DNA of 40,365 nucleotides from Acetobacteraceae bacterium (GTDB lineage Bacteria; Pseudomonadota; Alphaproteobacteria; Acetobacterales; Acetobacteraceae), in the NCBI GenBank assembly GCA_947371015.1, contig CANBNK010000036.1:1-40365 (forward strand), given 5' to 3'. Of this stretch, positions 11,440 through 20,123 are shown piece after piece (positions within the stretch are counted from its first letter, which is position 1; each line of letters opens with the position of its first letter). Position numbers and translations under genes: made by a program. Below the pieces are notes generated by a model that was not told the DNA's origin, searched no databases, and saw nothing but the letters and a program-made list of their open reading frames with translations.

Positions 11440-13041
11440 TCAGCCCCGCAGTGCCGGCACCAGGCTGTGATAGGCCTGGCCATCCACTGCAACATCCAGC
11501 AGCACCGGGCCGGGGGTGGCGAAGGCTTCGCGCAGCGCTGGCAGCAACTGGTCCAGCGTTTCCACCCGTAGCGCCATGCAGCCGAAGCCGCGCGCCACGG
11601 CGGCGAAATCGGCACCTGGGTAGCGCATGCCGTAGAGCGGGAATTGGCGGCGGCGCTGCTTCACTTCGATCAACGCGATGGACGCGTCGTTGAACACCAC
11701 AACCTTCACGTTGGCGCCTTCCTGCACCGCGGTGCCGAGTTCGCCGGCGCCCATCATCAGCCCGCCATCGCCGGTGAAGGCCAGCACCGGCTTCGACGGG
11801 TCCGCCAGCGCGGCGCCGATGGCATTGGGCAGCGCATAGGCCATGGTGGCCAGGCCGCGGGTGATGAAGAAATCCAGCGCCTGGCGCGTCGGCCACAGCG
11901 CCACCGCGGGCAGGATGTGCGCGCCGGCATCCACGGTTACGCGGGTGCCTTCTGGCGCCACCTGCATCGCCGCTTCCACCAGTTGGTGCGGAGCGATGCC
12001 GGTGCTTTCGGTGCGGGCCAGGGCGCGCATCGCCTCGCGCGCCTCTGCCACCTGCTCGGCGCTCCAGCCGCCGGGCAGCACCGCATCCTCCAGCGACATC
12101 GCCGCCTGGGAGAGGTCGCCGACCACCTGGGCCTGCGGCGTCAGGTAGGGCCGCGCATGCGTGTGGGTGGTCAGTTCCACCACCGGCGTCGTGGCATAGG
12201 CCCAGGCCTTGGGCATGAACTCGATGGGGTCGGCACCGTACAGCACGATGCAGTCGGCGGCGCGCAGCATCGGGTCCTCGGCGGCGCCGGAAATGAACGG
12301 GCCGAGCGCCCATTCATGCGTGTCGCTCAGCGCGCCCTTGCCCATGCAGGTGGCCAGCACCGGGGCTTCCCATTGGCTGGCCAGCCAGCGCAGCCCGGCG
12401 GCGGCGGCGTCATCCCGCGCCTGCAGGCCGGCGATGATGATCGGGCGCTTCGCCTTGGCCAGCACGGCGCGGGCGACGGCCAGCGCGGTGTCGTCCGGCG
12501 CCGACGGTTGCGGCGGCGCCGGCAGCGGGCGCTCCACGGCGGTGAATGGCGCGCGCAGCCGCTGGCCGACCATTTCCAGATAGACCGGGCCGGCCGGGGA
12601 TGCCGTGGCGGTCGCCATCAGCCGGTCCAGCTCCGCCACCGGGTCGCCGGATTCCAGCACGCTGCTGGCCTTCACCAGCGGCGCCATCAGCGCCATCTGG
12701 TCGTAGCGCTGGTGGCTGACGTGGCCCATGTCGGTCTCATGCCCGTCGGCCAGCACCAGCAACGGAACGCGGTCCAGGCTGGCGCAGGCGATGCCGTTGG
12801 CGCCGTTGGTCAGGCCGGGGCCGCGCGTGGTCAGCAGCACGCCCGGCGCGCCGGTGATCTGCGCGTCGGCCATCGCCATCATCGCCGCGCCGCCTTCGGT
12901 GCGGGTCAGCACGTAGTGGATGCCGTGGCGGGCGGCGGCGTCCAGGATGTCCAGGCTGCAATCGCCGCCGGGCACGCCCCAGATGCGCTTCACCCCATGC
13001 TGGGCCAGCCGCTTGACGATGGCATCGGCGACATTGGTCAT
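11440..13041 (-). CDS. thiamine-pyrophosphate enzyme, acetolactate-synthase/decarboxylase family
   Basis: A 533-residue ThDP-dependent enzyme with the usual three domains: Pyr domain (about 1-165) with catalytic E49 in TRTEGG, central domain (about 185-320), and PP domain (about 365-525) with GDGG at 424-427 and the ND at 451-452 that close the ThDP-binding motif. No regulatory small subunit is adjacent, so biosynthetic acetolactate synthase is unlikely. It is the third gene of an operon whose first two encode a TauD/TfdA-type dioxygenase and a Bug receptor, overlapping the latter as ATGA. That context favours a catabolic 2-oxo-acid decarboxylase or lyase. Substrate is not determinable here. 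Confidence 0.88.
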   Translation of the reverse strand: MTNVADAIVKRLAQHGVKRIWGVPGGDCSLDILDAAARHGIHYVLTRTEGGAAMMAMADAQITGAPGVLLTTRGPGLTNGANGIACASLDRVPLLVLADGHETDMGHVSHQRYDQMALMAPLVKASSVLESGDPVAELDRLMATATASPAGPVYLEMVGQRLRAPFTAVERPLPAPPQPSAPDDTALAVARAVLAKAKRPIIIAGLQARDDAAAAGLRWLASQWEAPVLATCMGKGALSDTHEWALGPFISGAAEDPMLRAADCIVLYGADPIEFMPKAWAYATTPVVELTTHTHARPYLTPQAQVVGDLSQAAMSLEDAVLPGGWSAEQVAEAREAMRALARTESTGIAPHQLVEAAMQVAPEGTRVTVDAGAHILPAVALWPTRQALDFFITRGLATMAYALPNAIGAALADPSKPVLAFTGDGGLMMGAGELGTAVQEGANVKVVVFNDASIALIEVKQRRRQFPLYGMRYPGADFAAVARGFGCMALRVETLDQLLPALREAFATPGPVLLDVAVDGQAYHSLVPALRG

Positions 13042-13988
13042 TCTGCGCGTATTCCTGCTTCGCGGGTGATCTGCGCCCAGCGCGCGATCTCGCCGCGGAT
13101 GTAAGCGCCGAATTCCTCCGGCGTGCCGGTGACGATCTCGGCGCCCTGGCCGGTCAGCCGCTGCACCATGTCCGGTTGGTGCATGATGCCGTTCAGCGCC
13201 GTGTTCAGCCTGGCCACGATGGGCCGCGGCGTGCCATGCGGGGCGACGATGCCGAGCCAGCCGACCACCTCATAGCCGGGGATGCCGGCCTCGGCCACGG
13301 TCGGCACTTCCGGCAGCGCCGCCAGGCGGCGGGTGCCGCTGACCGAGAGCGGGCGCACCAGGCCGGCGCGGATCTGCGGGATTGTCGCCAGCGGGTCCGA
13401 GAAGGCGCTGGCCAGGTTGCCGGCAATGAGGTCGTTCAGTGCCGGCGCCGCGCCGCGATAGGGAATGTGTTCCATCTGGATGCCGGCCATGCGGGCAAAC
13501 ACCAGCATGCCGAGATGCGGCGAGCCGCCATTGCCTGGCGAGCCATAGCCGAGGCCCGGATGCGCGCGCACATAGTCGATGAACTGCGCCTGCGTCGTCA
13601 CCGGCATCGAGGGATTGACGATGAGGATGTTGGCGAAGCTGACCAACCGCGCCACCGGGTCGAAGTCGCGCGCGGGGTCGTAGCCGGCATCGCGGTAGAT
13701 CGCCGGGTTCACCGCCATGACGCCGATGGTACCCATCATAAGCGTATAGCCATCCGGCGCCGCACGCGCGGCAGCGAGCGCGGCGACATTGCCATTGGCG
13801 CCCGGGCGCGGGTCCACCACCACCGGCTGGCCCCAGGCCTCGGACAGCTTCTGGCCGACGCTGCGGGCCAGGATGTCGCTGGCGCCACCGGCGGCGCTGG
13901 CGACGATCAGGCGGATCGGGCGGTCCGGATATGGCTGGGCGTGGACGCTGCCGCTGACAAGCAGCAACGCAAACAGCAGGCGCTTCAC
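13038..13988 (-). CDS. Bug/TctC-family periplasmic solute receptor (A)
   Basis: A 316-residue tripartite-tricarboxylate-type receptor. It has a signal peptide (VKRLLFALLLVSGSVHAQ, cleavage after HA) followed by PYPDRPIRLIVASAAGGASD, the family's ligand-loop opening, and later NPSMPV, YGSPGNGGSPHL and HIPYRGAAPALNDL, all typical Bug landmarks. The start is a GTG that overlaps the upstream dioxygenase stop as GTGA. A longer open frame to 14300 runs inside the dioxygenase gene and is rejected. The stop overlaps the TPP-enzyme start. No TctA/TctB membrane genes are nearby, as is usual for orphan Bug proteins. It probably binds the substrate of the flanking enzymes. Confidence 0.92.
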   Translation of the reverse strand: MKRLLFALLLVSGSVHAQPYPDRPIRLIVASAAGGASDILARSVGQKLSEAWGQPVVVDPRPGANGNVAALAAARAAPDGYTLMMGTIGVMAVNPAIYRDAGYDPARDFDPVARLVSFANILIVNPSMPVTTQAQFIDYVRAHPGLGYGSPGNGGSPHLGMLVFARMAGIQMEHIPYRGAAPALNDLIAGNLASAFSDPLATIPQIRAGLVRPLSVSGTRRLAALPEVPTVAEAGIPGYEVVGWLGIVAPHGTPRPIVARLNTALNGIMHQPDMVQRLTGQGAEIVTGTPEEFGAYIRGEIARWAQITREAGIRAE

Positions 13989-14899
13989 CGCGGTTGCTCC
14001 AGCGTGGGCGAGACATCCGACAGCGTGACGCGCCGCATGTCGCGCGGGTAGCGCTTGTCGGCATAGGGCCGGCCCCGATGCATGGTGCAGCGGTTGTCCC
14101 ACACCACCAGGTCGCCCACCGACCAGGTGTGGCTGAAGACGAATTGTGGCTTGGTCGCCTGCTCGGTGAGTTCGCGGATCAGCATCAGCGCTTCCGGCTT
14201 CGGCATGCCGTGGAGGCCGCCGATATGGGCCGACAGGTACAGCGACAGCCGGCCACTTCTCCGGTGCCGGCGCACCAGGCGCTGCGGCACCGGCACGCAC
14301 TTGGCCTGTTCGTCCGGCGTGAAGTCATCGAAGCCAAGTTGCGCGCGGGAAAACATCAGCGAATGGTCCGCCACCAGCGGCAGCAGTTCGGCCTGCGTCT
14401 CGGCCGCCAACGCGTCCCAGGCGGCGCGCATGTCGGCGAACTCGGTCTCACCGCCGCTGGGCGGAATGACGCGGGCGTGCAGCATGGAATACTTGGCCGG
14501 GGTCGGCTTGAAGCTGCTGTCGCTGTGCCACAGCGCGTTGCCCAGGTTGTACATGCGGCGGCGGTCGTCGGCGGCCAGCAACTGGCCATCGGCGCCGAGG
14601 TTGGAGATGTCGTTCACCTGGTTGTCCGGCAGGCGGCGGCGCGCCTGGTCCACCAGGGATGGGACCCCCTCGACCTCACCGAAGTTGCGGCCGAAGGCGA
14701 GTTGCTGGTCGTCGTCGATCTGCTGGCCGGGGAAGACCATGACGGCGTAGCGATCCATTGCCGCCTCCACGGCCGCGGCCTGCGCAGGTGTCAGGGGGCG
14801 GCGCAGATCCAGGCCTTCGCAGCGGGCGGCGAAGACCGGGTGCAGCGCGGTGATGCGTAGGCCAGAGGCGGGTTGTTCCGCCTTCAGGGCTGCCGACAT
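13985..14899 (-). CDS. TauD/TfdA-family Fe(II)/2-oxoglutarate dioxygenase
   Basis: A 304-residue non-haem iron dioxygenase. The facial triad is visible as H125 and D127 in LWHSDSSF and H274 in CTMHRGRP, and the 2-oxoglutarate-binding arginines are at R289/R290 in RDMRRVTL. The N-terminal ALHPVFAARCEGLDLRRPLT and the VMVFPGQ stretch match TfdA/TauD proteins, which oxidatively release sulfite, phenols or similar groups from small acids. GGAGGAACG just upstream of the ATG supports the start. It leads a three-gene operon (dioxygenase, receptor, TPP enzyme) with 4-bp overlaps, and diverges from another Bug receptor. Taurine versus aryloxyalkanoate versus other substrates cannot be separated from sequence alone. 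Confidence 0.92.
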   Translation of the reverse strand: MSAALKAEQPASGLRITALHPVFAARCEGLDLRRPLTPAQAAAVEAAMDRYAVMVFPGQQIDDDQQLAFGRNFGEVEGVPSLVDQARRRLPDNQVNDISNLGADGQLLAADDRRRMYNLGNALWHSDSSFKPTPAKYSMLHARVIPPSGGETEFADMRAAWDALAAETQAELLPLVADHSLMFSRAQLGFDDFTPDEQAKCVPVPQRLVRRHRRSGRLSLYLSAHIGGLHGMPKPEALMLIRELTEQATKPQFVFSHTWSVGDLVVWDNRCTMHRGRPYADKRYPRDMRRVTLSDVSPTLEQPR

Positions 14900-14985
14900 G
14901 CGTCGTTCCTCCGGTTTTATCTGGGCAGCCTAGCCCTGGCCTTGGGCGGCGCCTAGCATGTCCGGCAACAAACGGAGGAAGCACC

Positions 14986-15975
14986 ATGCGGATACCCCGC
15001 CGTGCCGCGCTTGCGCTGCCAGCCCTGCTCGCCGCCCCCGCCGTGCGCGCACAGGGCATTCACATGGGCTTCCCACAACGCAGCGTCACCGTGCTGGTAC
15101 CTTCCGCCCCCGGCGGCACGCTGGATGCGTTGGCGCGCTTCTTCGCCCAGGCGATGTCCCCGGGGCTGGGCAAGCCGGTGGTGGTGGAGAATGTCAGCGG
15201 CGCCGGCGGCCTGGTTGGCATGCAGCGCCTGGCGCGCAGCGACCCCGATGGCCATACCATCGCCTTCGGCAATATGGGCATCATGGCCACCAGCTACGCC
15301 CTGACACCTGAAAGCGGCTTCGACCCACGGCGCGACATGGCGCCGATCTCGCTGGTGGCGGACGTGCCGATGGTGCTGGCGACCAGCCCCCGCGGCCACC
15401 TGCGCAGCCTGCCGGAACTGCTGGCGCATATCCGCGACAAGGGCGAGCGCGCCACCTTCGGCACCGCCGGCGTCGGCACCACCAGCCACCTGGCACCGGC
15501 CTACCTGATGCACCTGGCGGGGCTGAAGGGCACGCTGGTGTCCTATCGAGGCTCCGGGCCGGCGATGAACGACCTGGCCGCCGGCGTGGTGGATGCGGTG
15601 ATCGACCAGACCGTGACCATGATCCCGGGCCATCGCGGCGGCACCGCCCGCGCCGTGGCGGTCAGCGCGCCAGCGCGCATTCCCCAACTGCCGGATGTCC
15701 CGACCTTCGCCGAGGCGGGCCGGCCCGACTTCGACCTGGTGATCTGGAACGGCTTCGCCGCGCCATCAGCCACGCCGGCCCCGGTGCTGGCGCGGTTGCA
15801 TGAAGCGCTGGAGGCCGCGCTGCGTGATGCGGCGCTGCAGGGCCGCATGGTGGAACTGGCCAGCACGGTGCCCGCCGCTGCGGCCCGCGGGCCGGTGGCC
15901 ATGCGCGAACGCATCGCCGCTGACATCGCCAAATGGAGCGTGATCGTCCGGGATGCCGGCCTCAACCGCGAATAG
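14986..15975 (+). CDS. Bug/TctC-family periplasmic solute receptor (B)
   Basis: A 329-residue extracytoplasmic receptor. The first 23 residues (MRIPRRAALALPALLAAPAV to RAQ) form a signal peptide with a twin-arginine start. The mature part opens with FPQRSVTVLVPSAPGGTLDA and keeps the family landmarks ENVSGAGGLVG, FGTAGVGTTSHL and VSYRGSGPAMNDLAAG. GGAGGA lies 7 bases before the ATG. It is transcribed divergently from the TauD/TfdA dioxygenase with an 86-base shared promoter region. Its stop codon directly abuts the stop of the converging response-regulator gene, leaving no space for a terminator. Confidence 0.92.
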   Translation: MRIPRRAALALPALLAAPAVRAQGIHMGFPQRSVTVLVPSAPGGTLDALARFFAQAMSPGLGKPVVVENVSGAGGLVGMQRLARSDPDGHTIAFGNMGIMATSYALTPESGFDPRRDMAPISLVADVPMVLATSPRGHLRSLPELLAHIRDKGERATFGTAGVGTTSHLAPAYLMHLAGLKGTLVSYRGSGPAMNDLAAGVVDAVIDQTVTMIPGHRGGTARAVAVSAPARIPQLPDVPTFAEAGRPDFDLVIWNGFAAPSATPAPVLARLHEALEAALRDAALQGRMVELASTVPAAAARGPVAMRERIAADIAKWSVIVRDAGLNRE

Positions 15976-16335
15976 TCAACTCCATAGCCGCGCCAGCGCG
16001 GCGGTCAGGTCGGCCGGGTCGTAGGGCTTGGCCAGCACCGGCACATTGGCGTGGCCCGGCGGTAGGCCATCGGCGCCGTAGCCGGTGGCCACCACGAAGG
16101 GAATGCCGCGGCGGGCCAGTTCATCCGCCACCGGGGTGGAGGTTTCCCCCGCCAGGTTGAGGTCGAGCACCGCCGCTTCGGGCAACTGCCCTTGCAGCAG
16201 CAGCAGGGCCTCCGCCACCGTGGCAACGGGGCCGACCACTTCGGCGCCGGCGTCCAGCAGGGCATCTTCCACCAGCATCGCCACCAAAGCCTCGTCCTCA
16301 ACCACCAGGACACGCCGCCCGGAAAGCCTGGTCAT
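15976..16335 (-). CDS. single-domain response regulator (receiver only)
   Basis: A 119-residue CheY-like receiver with no output domain. Acidic residues E13-D14 of VVEDE, phosphoacceptor D58 in AVLDLNLAGE, T84 in VVATGYG and K103 in VLAKPYDP are all present, so it should be phosphorylatable. Stand-alone receivers of this size, especially with the LDLNLAGE signature, are common in Alphaproteobacteria as partners of HWE/HisKA_2 histidine kinases or in phosphorelays. No kinase gene is nearby. The gene is tail-to-tail with Bug receptor B with no bases between the two stop codons. Confidence 0.9.
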   Translation of the reverse strand: MTRLSGRRVLVVEDEALVAMLVEDALLDAGAEVVGPVATVAEALLLLQGQLPEAAVLDLNLAGETSTPVADELARRGIPFVVATGYGADGLPPGHANVPVLAKPYDPADLTAALARLWS

Positions 16336-16629
16336 GCCACCACTCCTTCACAACGGGGCCATTGGCATCAGCGTAACAACCACCCGCGCCCCGCGTCGAT
16401 TCAAGCCGGTGGGTCAACGGCCACCGCAGGCAGACAGTGAACGGCCCAGGCAACTGGGTCCAGAGCGCATACTGAGACTGATATTCTTCAAAATGAAAGA
16501 ACTCGGCCGTATCCAGCACAACCGTTGGTTTTGCGAGGTGCAGCGAGCCGAGCCCTCGCCTATTCGTGATGACGCCGGGGCGGCCGGACCCCGCGGCAGC
16601 GGCGGCCCGGCCTGGATATCGCCGCGCGT
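16336..16629. other. intergenic region upstream of the receiver gene
   Basis: This is the longest stretch without a gene (294 bases). It contains one AT-richer patch at about 16480-16505, unusual for this DNA, which may hold the promoter of the response-regulator gene on the minus strand (a weak TTGTGC, 17 bases, TTTCAT match). The right part is GC-rich and follows the CoxL-like gene end; it has short inverted GC runs but no convincing terminator. Short open frames here have no recognisable features. Confidence 0.4.
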
Positions 16630-18996
16630 TCAGCCCCGCGCGACGTTGATTGCCTGCCAAACCCGTTCCGGCGTGGCCGGCATGTCCATGTGCTGAACCC
16701 CGAGTACAGACAGCGCATCAACCAGGGCATTCATCACCGCGGGCAGGCTGCCGGCGCAACCGGCCTCGCCGCAGCCCTTGGCGCCCACCGGGTTGGTCTT
16801 GCAGGGCACGCCATGCGCCTCGAAGCCGAAGTTCGGCAGGTCCGAGGCGCGCGGCAAGGCGTAGTCCTGGTAGCTGCCGGTCAGCAACTGGCCGTCTTCG
16901 CTGTAGGAAACCTGCTCCATCAGCGCCTGGCCGATGCCCTGCACGATGCCGCCATGCGCTTGGCCTTGCACCAGCAGCGGGTTCACGATGACCCCGAAGT
17001 CGTTGACCGTGGTGTACTTCACCACCTCGGTGTGGCCGGTGTCGGGGTCGATCTCGACCTCGGCGATGTGGCAGCCATTCGGGTAGGCCATCGGCGCGTC
17101 CTGGAACACGTGGCGCACGTTCAGGCTGCTCGGCACGTCGGCCGGCAGGCCCTGCGCGGCACGCAGCTTTTCGGCCAGCTCCATGATGCCGATCGAGCGA
17201 TCGGTACCGGCAATGGTGAAGCGGCCGAGCCCGTCCGCCCCTTGGGTGAACTCGATATCGCCGACCGCGGCTTCCAGCATGAAGGCGGCCGCGGACTTGC
17301 CCTTTTCCACCACCAGGGCGGACGCCTCCATGATCGCGGCGCCCGAGGCCATCATGGACTTCGAGCCGCCGGTGCCACCACCGGCGATCAGCTGGTCGCT
17401 GTCGCCCTGCAATAGGCGCACCGCCTCAAACGGCACGCCCAGGCTGGTGTGCAGCACCTGCGCGAAGGCCGACCAATGCCCCTGGCCATAGTCCAGCGTG
17501 CCGGTGACGATGGTGACGGTGCCATCGGCCTCGAAGCGGATCTCGCCCTGTTCCTTCTGCGGCGGGGCGGTGCATTCCAGGAAGTTGCCGATGCCGATGC
17601 CGCGCAGCTTGCCCTGCGCCTTGGCCGCGGCGCGGCGGGCGGGGAAGCCGGCGTAGTCGGCGGAAGCCAGCGCCTGGTCCATGATCGCGCTGAACTCGCC
17701 GGTGTCATAGACGCTGCCGGACGGCGCTTCGAAGGGGAACTGGTCCTCTCGGATGTGGTTGATCCGGCGCAGTTCCACCGCGCTGCGACCCATCTCCTTA
17801 GCCGCCTGCTCGATCAGGCGTTCCATGTAGTAGTTGGCCTCCGGTCGCCCGGCGCCGCGATAGGCGGAAACCGGCGTGGTGTTGGTGACCACGCACCTGG
17901 TGTTCACCTCGATCAGCGGCGTGGCGTAGTTGGACTGGATGTTCTTGACGTAATTGCCGGTGGCCATGTGCGGGCCGACGGTGGCGAGATACGCGCCGAT
18001 ATTGGCGTAGCAGGTCAGCCGCACCGCCATCATCCGGCCGGCACCGTCGAAGGCCAGCTCGGCATCCACCTCATGGTCGCGGCCATGCTGGTCGCTCACG
18101 AAACTGCCGCTGCGGTCGTCGGTCCACTTCACCGGGCGGCCGAGGGTCTTGGCGGCATGCAGCACCGGCACGTATTCCGGGTAGGCGCTGGCCTTCATGC
18201 CGAAGCTGCCGCCGACATTGCCGGTGAGAATGCGGACCTTGTCGGTGGGCACCTTCAGCAGGTCGTTGGCCATCTGCCCACGCAGGCCGAAGACGCCCTG
18301 GCAGCCGACATGCAGCGTGTAGCGGCCACCCGCCGCGTCGTACTCGCCGATGGCGCTGCGCGGCTCCATGGCGCAGACCACCACGCGGTTGTTGCGGATG
18401 GACAGCTTCGTCACATGCGCCGCGTTGGCGAAGGCGGCGGCGACCTTGGCCGGGTCGCCATACTGGAAGTCCAGCACCTGGTTGCCGGGGATGTGGTCAT
18501 ACAGCTGCGGCGCGCCCGGCGCGGCAGCGGCCGAGGCTTCCGTCACCGCGTCCAGCGATTCGATGTCGAGTTCCACCGCCTCGGCGGCGTCGCGGGCTTC
18601 CAGCTTGCTTTCCGCCACCACGAAGGCCACGGGGTCGCCGACGAAGCGCACCTTGTCGGTGGCCAGCGACGGCCGGAGGATGCCGACCAGCGGGGTGCCG
18701 TCCTTGCTCTTCACCGGCATGGCGCATTTCATCGCGCCGTACTCGGCCAGATCGGCACCGGTGAACACGCCGAGCACGCCCGGCATCGCCTTCGCCGCCG
18801 CCGTACCGATGCCCTTTATGATACCGTGCGCGTAGGGGCTGCGCACCATGACGCACCAAGCCTGGCCTTCCAGCGCGATGTCATCCGTGTAGCGGCCGCG
18901 GCCCTGCAGCAGGATGGGGTCTTCCTGCCGGGTCACGGGCTGGCCGACGCCGAATTTCAGCCGGGTGGGGTCGAAGGTCTGGTTGGTATCGGGCAT
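16630..18996 (-). CDS. xanthine dehydrogenase/CoxL-family molybdopterin-binding subunit
   Basis: A 788-residue large subunit of the molybdenum hydroxylase family. The active-site loop reads AYRGAGR (378-384), the form II CoxL-like version, not the AYXCSFR loop of genuine carbon-monoxide dehydrogenase. The catalytic base is probably E744 in KGCGEAGCAG. MoCo-binding landmarks such as NVGGSFGMK and GQGHWSAF are present. The ATG at 18996 has AGGGA about 9 bases upstream; a 129-codon open extension lies over the intergenic region and the neighbouring receptor gene and is rejected. The FAD (CoxM) and 2Fe-2S (CoxS) subunit genes that normally accompany it are absent on both sides, so its electron-transfer partners must be encoded elsewhere. 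Substrate is unknown. Confidence 0.92.
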   Translation of the reverse strand: MPDTNQTFDPTRLKFGVGQPVTRQEDPILLQGRGRYTDDIALEGQAWCVMVRSPYAHGIIKGIGTAAAKAMPGVLGVFTGADLAEYGAMKCAMPVKSKDGTPLVGILRPSLATDKVRFVGDPVAFVVAESKLEARDAAEAVELDIESLDAVTEASAAAAPGAPQLYDHIPGNQVLDFQYGDPAKVAAAFANAAHVTKLSIRNNRVVVCAMEPRSAIGEYDAAGGRYTLHVGCQGVFGLRGQMANDLLKVPTDKVRILTGNVGGSFGMKASAYPEYVPVLHAAKTLGRPVKWTDDRSGSFVSDQHGRDHEVDAELAFDGAGRMMAVRLTCYANIGAYLATVGPHMATGNYVKNIQSNYATPLIEVNTRCVVTNTTPVSAYRGAGRPEANYYMERLIEQAAKEMGRSAVELRRINHIREDQFPFEAPSGSVYDTGEFSAIMDQALASADYAGFPARRAAAKAQGKLRGIGIGNFLECTAPPQKEQGEIRFEADGTVTIVTGTLDYGQGHWSAFAQVLHTSLGVPFEAVRLLQGDSDQLIAGGGTGGSKSMMASGAAIMEASALVVEKGKSAAAFMLEAAVGDIEFTQGADGLGRFTIAGTDRSIGIMELAEKLRAAQGLPADVPSSLNVRHVFQDAPMAYPNGCHIAEVEIDPDTGHTEVVKYTTVNDFGVIVNPLLVQGQAHGGIVQGIGQALMEQVSYSEDGQLLTGSYQDYALPRASDLPNFGFEAHGVPCKTNPVGAKGCGEAGCAGSLPAVMNALVDALSVLGVQHMDMPATPERVWQAINVARG

Positions 18997-19067
18997 GAAC
19001 TCGGTCCCTCGGTTGCTGCACTGCAAGATAAGCCAGCTTGGCGCATCGCGCGACCCCACGACCGCAC

Positions 19068-19101
19068 GTTGAGGGCGGGGCGTTGAGAACACAGCGTTGA
19101 A
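19068..19101. repeat. three direct GTTGA repeats with exact 14-base period
   Basis: CGTTGAG, CGTTGAG and CGTTGAA have their GTTGA cores at 19068, 19082 and 19096, an exact 14-base spacing. They lie in the 157-base divergent promoter region between the CoxL-like gene and Bug receptor C. An inverted TTGC-N6-GCAA (19013-19026) lies on the CoxL side of the same region. These may be regulator sites; the spacing is seen, the function is inferred. Confidence 0.45.
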
Positions 19102-19153
19102 CAGCGGAGCAGGCTCAGCCAAGTTGGGGGCAATTCGCCGGAGGACAACGACC

Positions 19154-20119
19154 ATGCTCCACCTGTCGCGCCGCGGCCTGTTGCTGGCCGGGCTGGCCTT
19201 GCCGACCCTGGCCCGCGCCGATGAATGGCCCAGCCGCCCGCTGAAGCTGGTGGTGCCCTTCGCCCCCGGCGGTGCCTCCGACCAGGTGGGCCGCATGCTG
19301 GCGGAGGCGCTGGCCCAGCGCCTGGGGCAGAGCATGATCGTGGAGAACCGCCCCGGCGCCGGCGCCACGCTGGGCGCCGACATGGTCGCCCGCAGCCCGG
19401 CCGATGGCTACACCCTGCTGTACGGCACGCCGGGGCCGCAGATCATCAACCCCAGCCTGATGAAGTCGCTGCCCTACGACCCCGCCAACGCCTTCACGCC
19501 GATCATTTCCATCATCCGGGCGCCGAACCTGCTGGTGGTGAACCCGGCCCTGGCGGCCCGCAGCGTGGCGGAGCTGATCGCGCTGGCCAAGGCGAAGCCG
19601 GGCGAGTTGACCTTCGGCAGCAGCGGCATCGGCGCTTCCTCCCACCTGGCGGGGGAGATGCTGAAGCACATGGCCGGCGTGGAGATGACGCATGTGCCGT
19701 TCCGCGGTAGCGGCCCGGCGATCCAGGAGTTGCTGGCCGGGCGGATTTCCCTGCTGATCGACACGCTGTCGCTGTACAGCGAGCATATCAAGGCGGGTAC
19801 GTTGCGGGCGCTGGCGGTCAGCACGCCGGGCCGCAGCTTCCTAATGCCGGAGTTGCCGACCATTGCCGAAACGTTGCCCGGCTTCGACGCCAGCGCCTTC
19901 AACTACCTGGCGGCGCCTGCGGGTACGCCGGCCGCTGTGGTGACCCGGTTGAACCGCGAGATCAATGCCGTGCTGGCCGAGGACGGCTTCAAGCGCCGGC
20001 TGGCGGCGATCGGGCTGGAAGGCATCGGCGGCACGCCCGAAGACTGCGCCCAGGTGATAAGCACCGAGCGCGCCCGCTGGCGGCAGGTCATCACCGCCGC
20101 GAATATCAGACCGGAATAA
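19154..20119 (+). CDS. Bug/TctC-family periplasmic solute receptor (C)
   Basis: A 321-residue receptor. The signal peptide MLHLSRRGLLLAGLALPTLA contains a Tat-like SRRGLLL and is cleaved near ARA-DEWPS. The mature protein shows RPLKLVVPFAPGGASDQVGR, ENRPGAGATLGAD, FGSSGIGASSHL and HVPFRGSGPAIQELLAG, standard Bug signatures. The ATG at 19154 is preceded by GGAGGA at a good distance; the frame runs 19 codons further upstream but without signal-peptide character. It diverges from the CoxL-like gene and is followed after 4 bases by a small membrane-protein gene. Confidence 0.92.
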   Translation: MLHLSRRGLLLAGLALPTLARADEWPSRPLKLVVPFAPGGASDQVGRMLAEALAQRLGQSMIVENRPGAGATLGADMVARSPADGYTLLYGTPGPQIINPSLMKSLPYDPANAFTPIISIIRAPNLLVVNPALAARSVAELIALAKAKPGELTFGSSGIGASSHLAGEMLKHMAGVEMTHVPFRGSGPAIQELLAGRISLLIDTLSLYSEHIKAGTLRALAVSTPGRSFLMPELPTIAETLPGFDASAFNYLAAPAGTPAAVVTRLNREINAVLAEDGFKRRLAAIGLEGIGGTPEDCAQVISTERARWRQVITAANIRPE

Positions 20120-20123
20120 CGAT

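Noticed and set aside
18997-19383. N-terminal extension of the CoxL-like gene to 19383
   Set aside because: The added 129 codons are antisense to the Bug receptor C gene and the promoter region; similarity begins at MPDTNQ with a good ribosome site.
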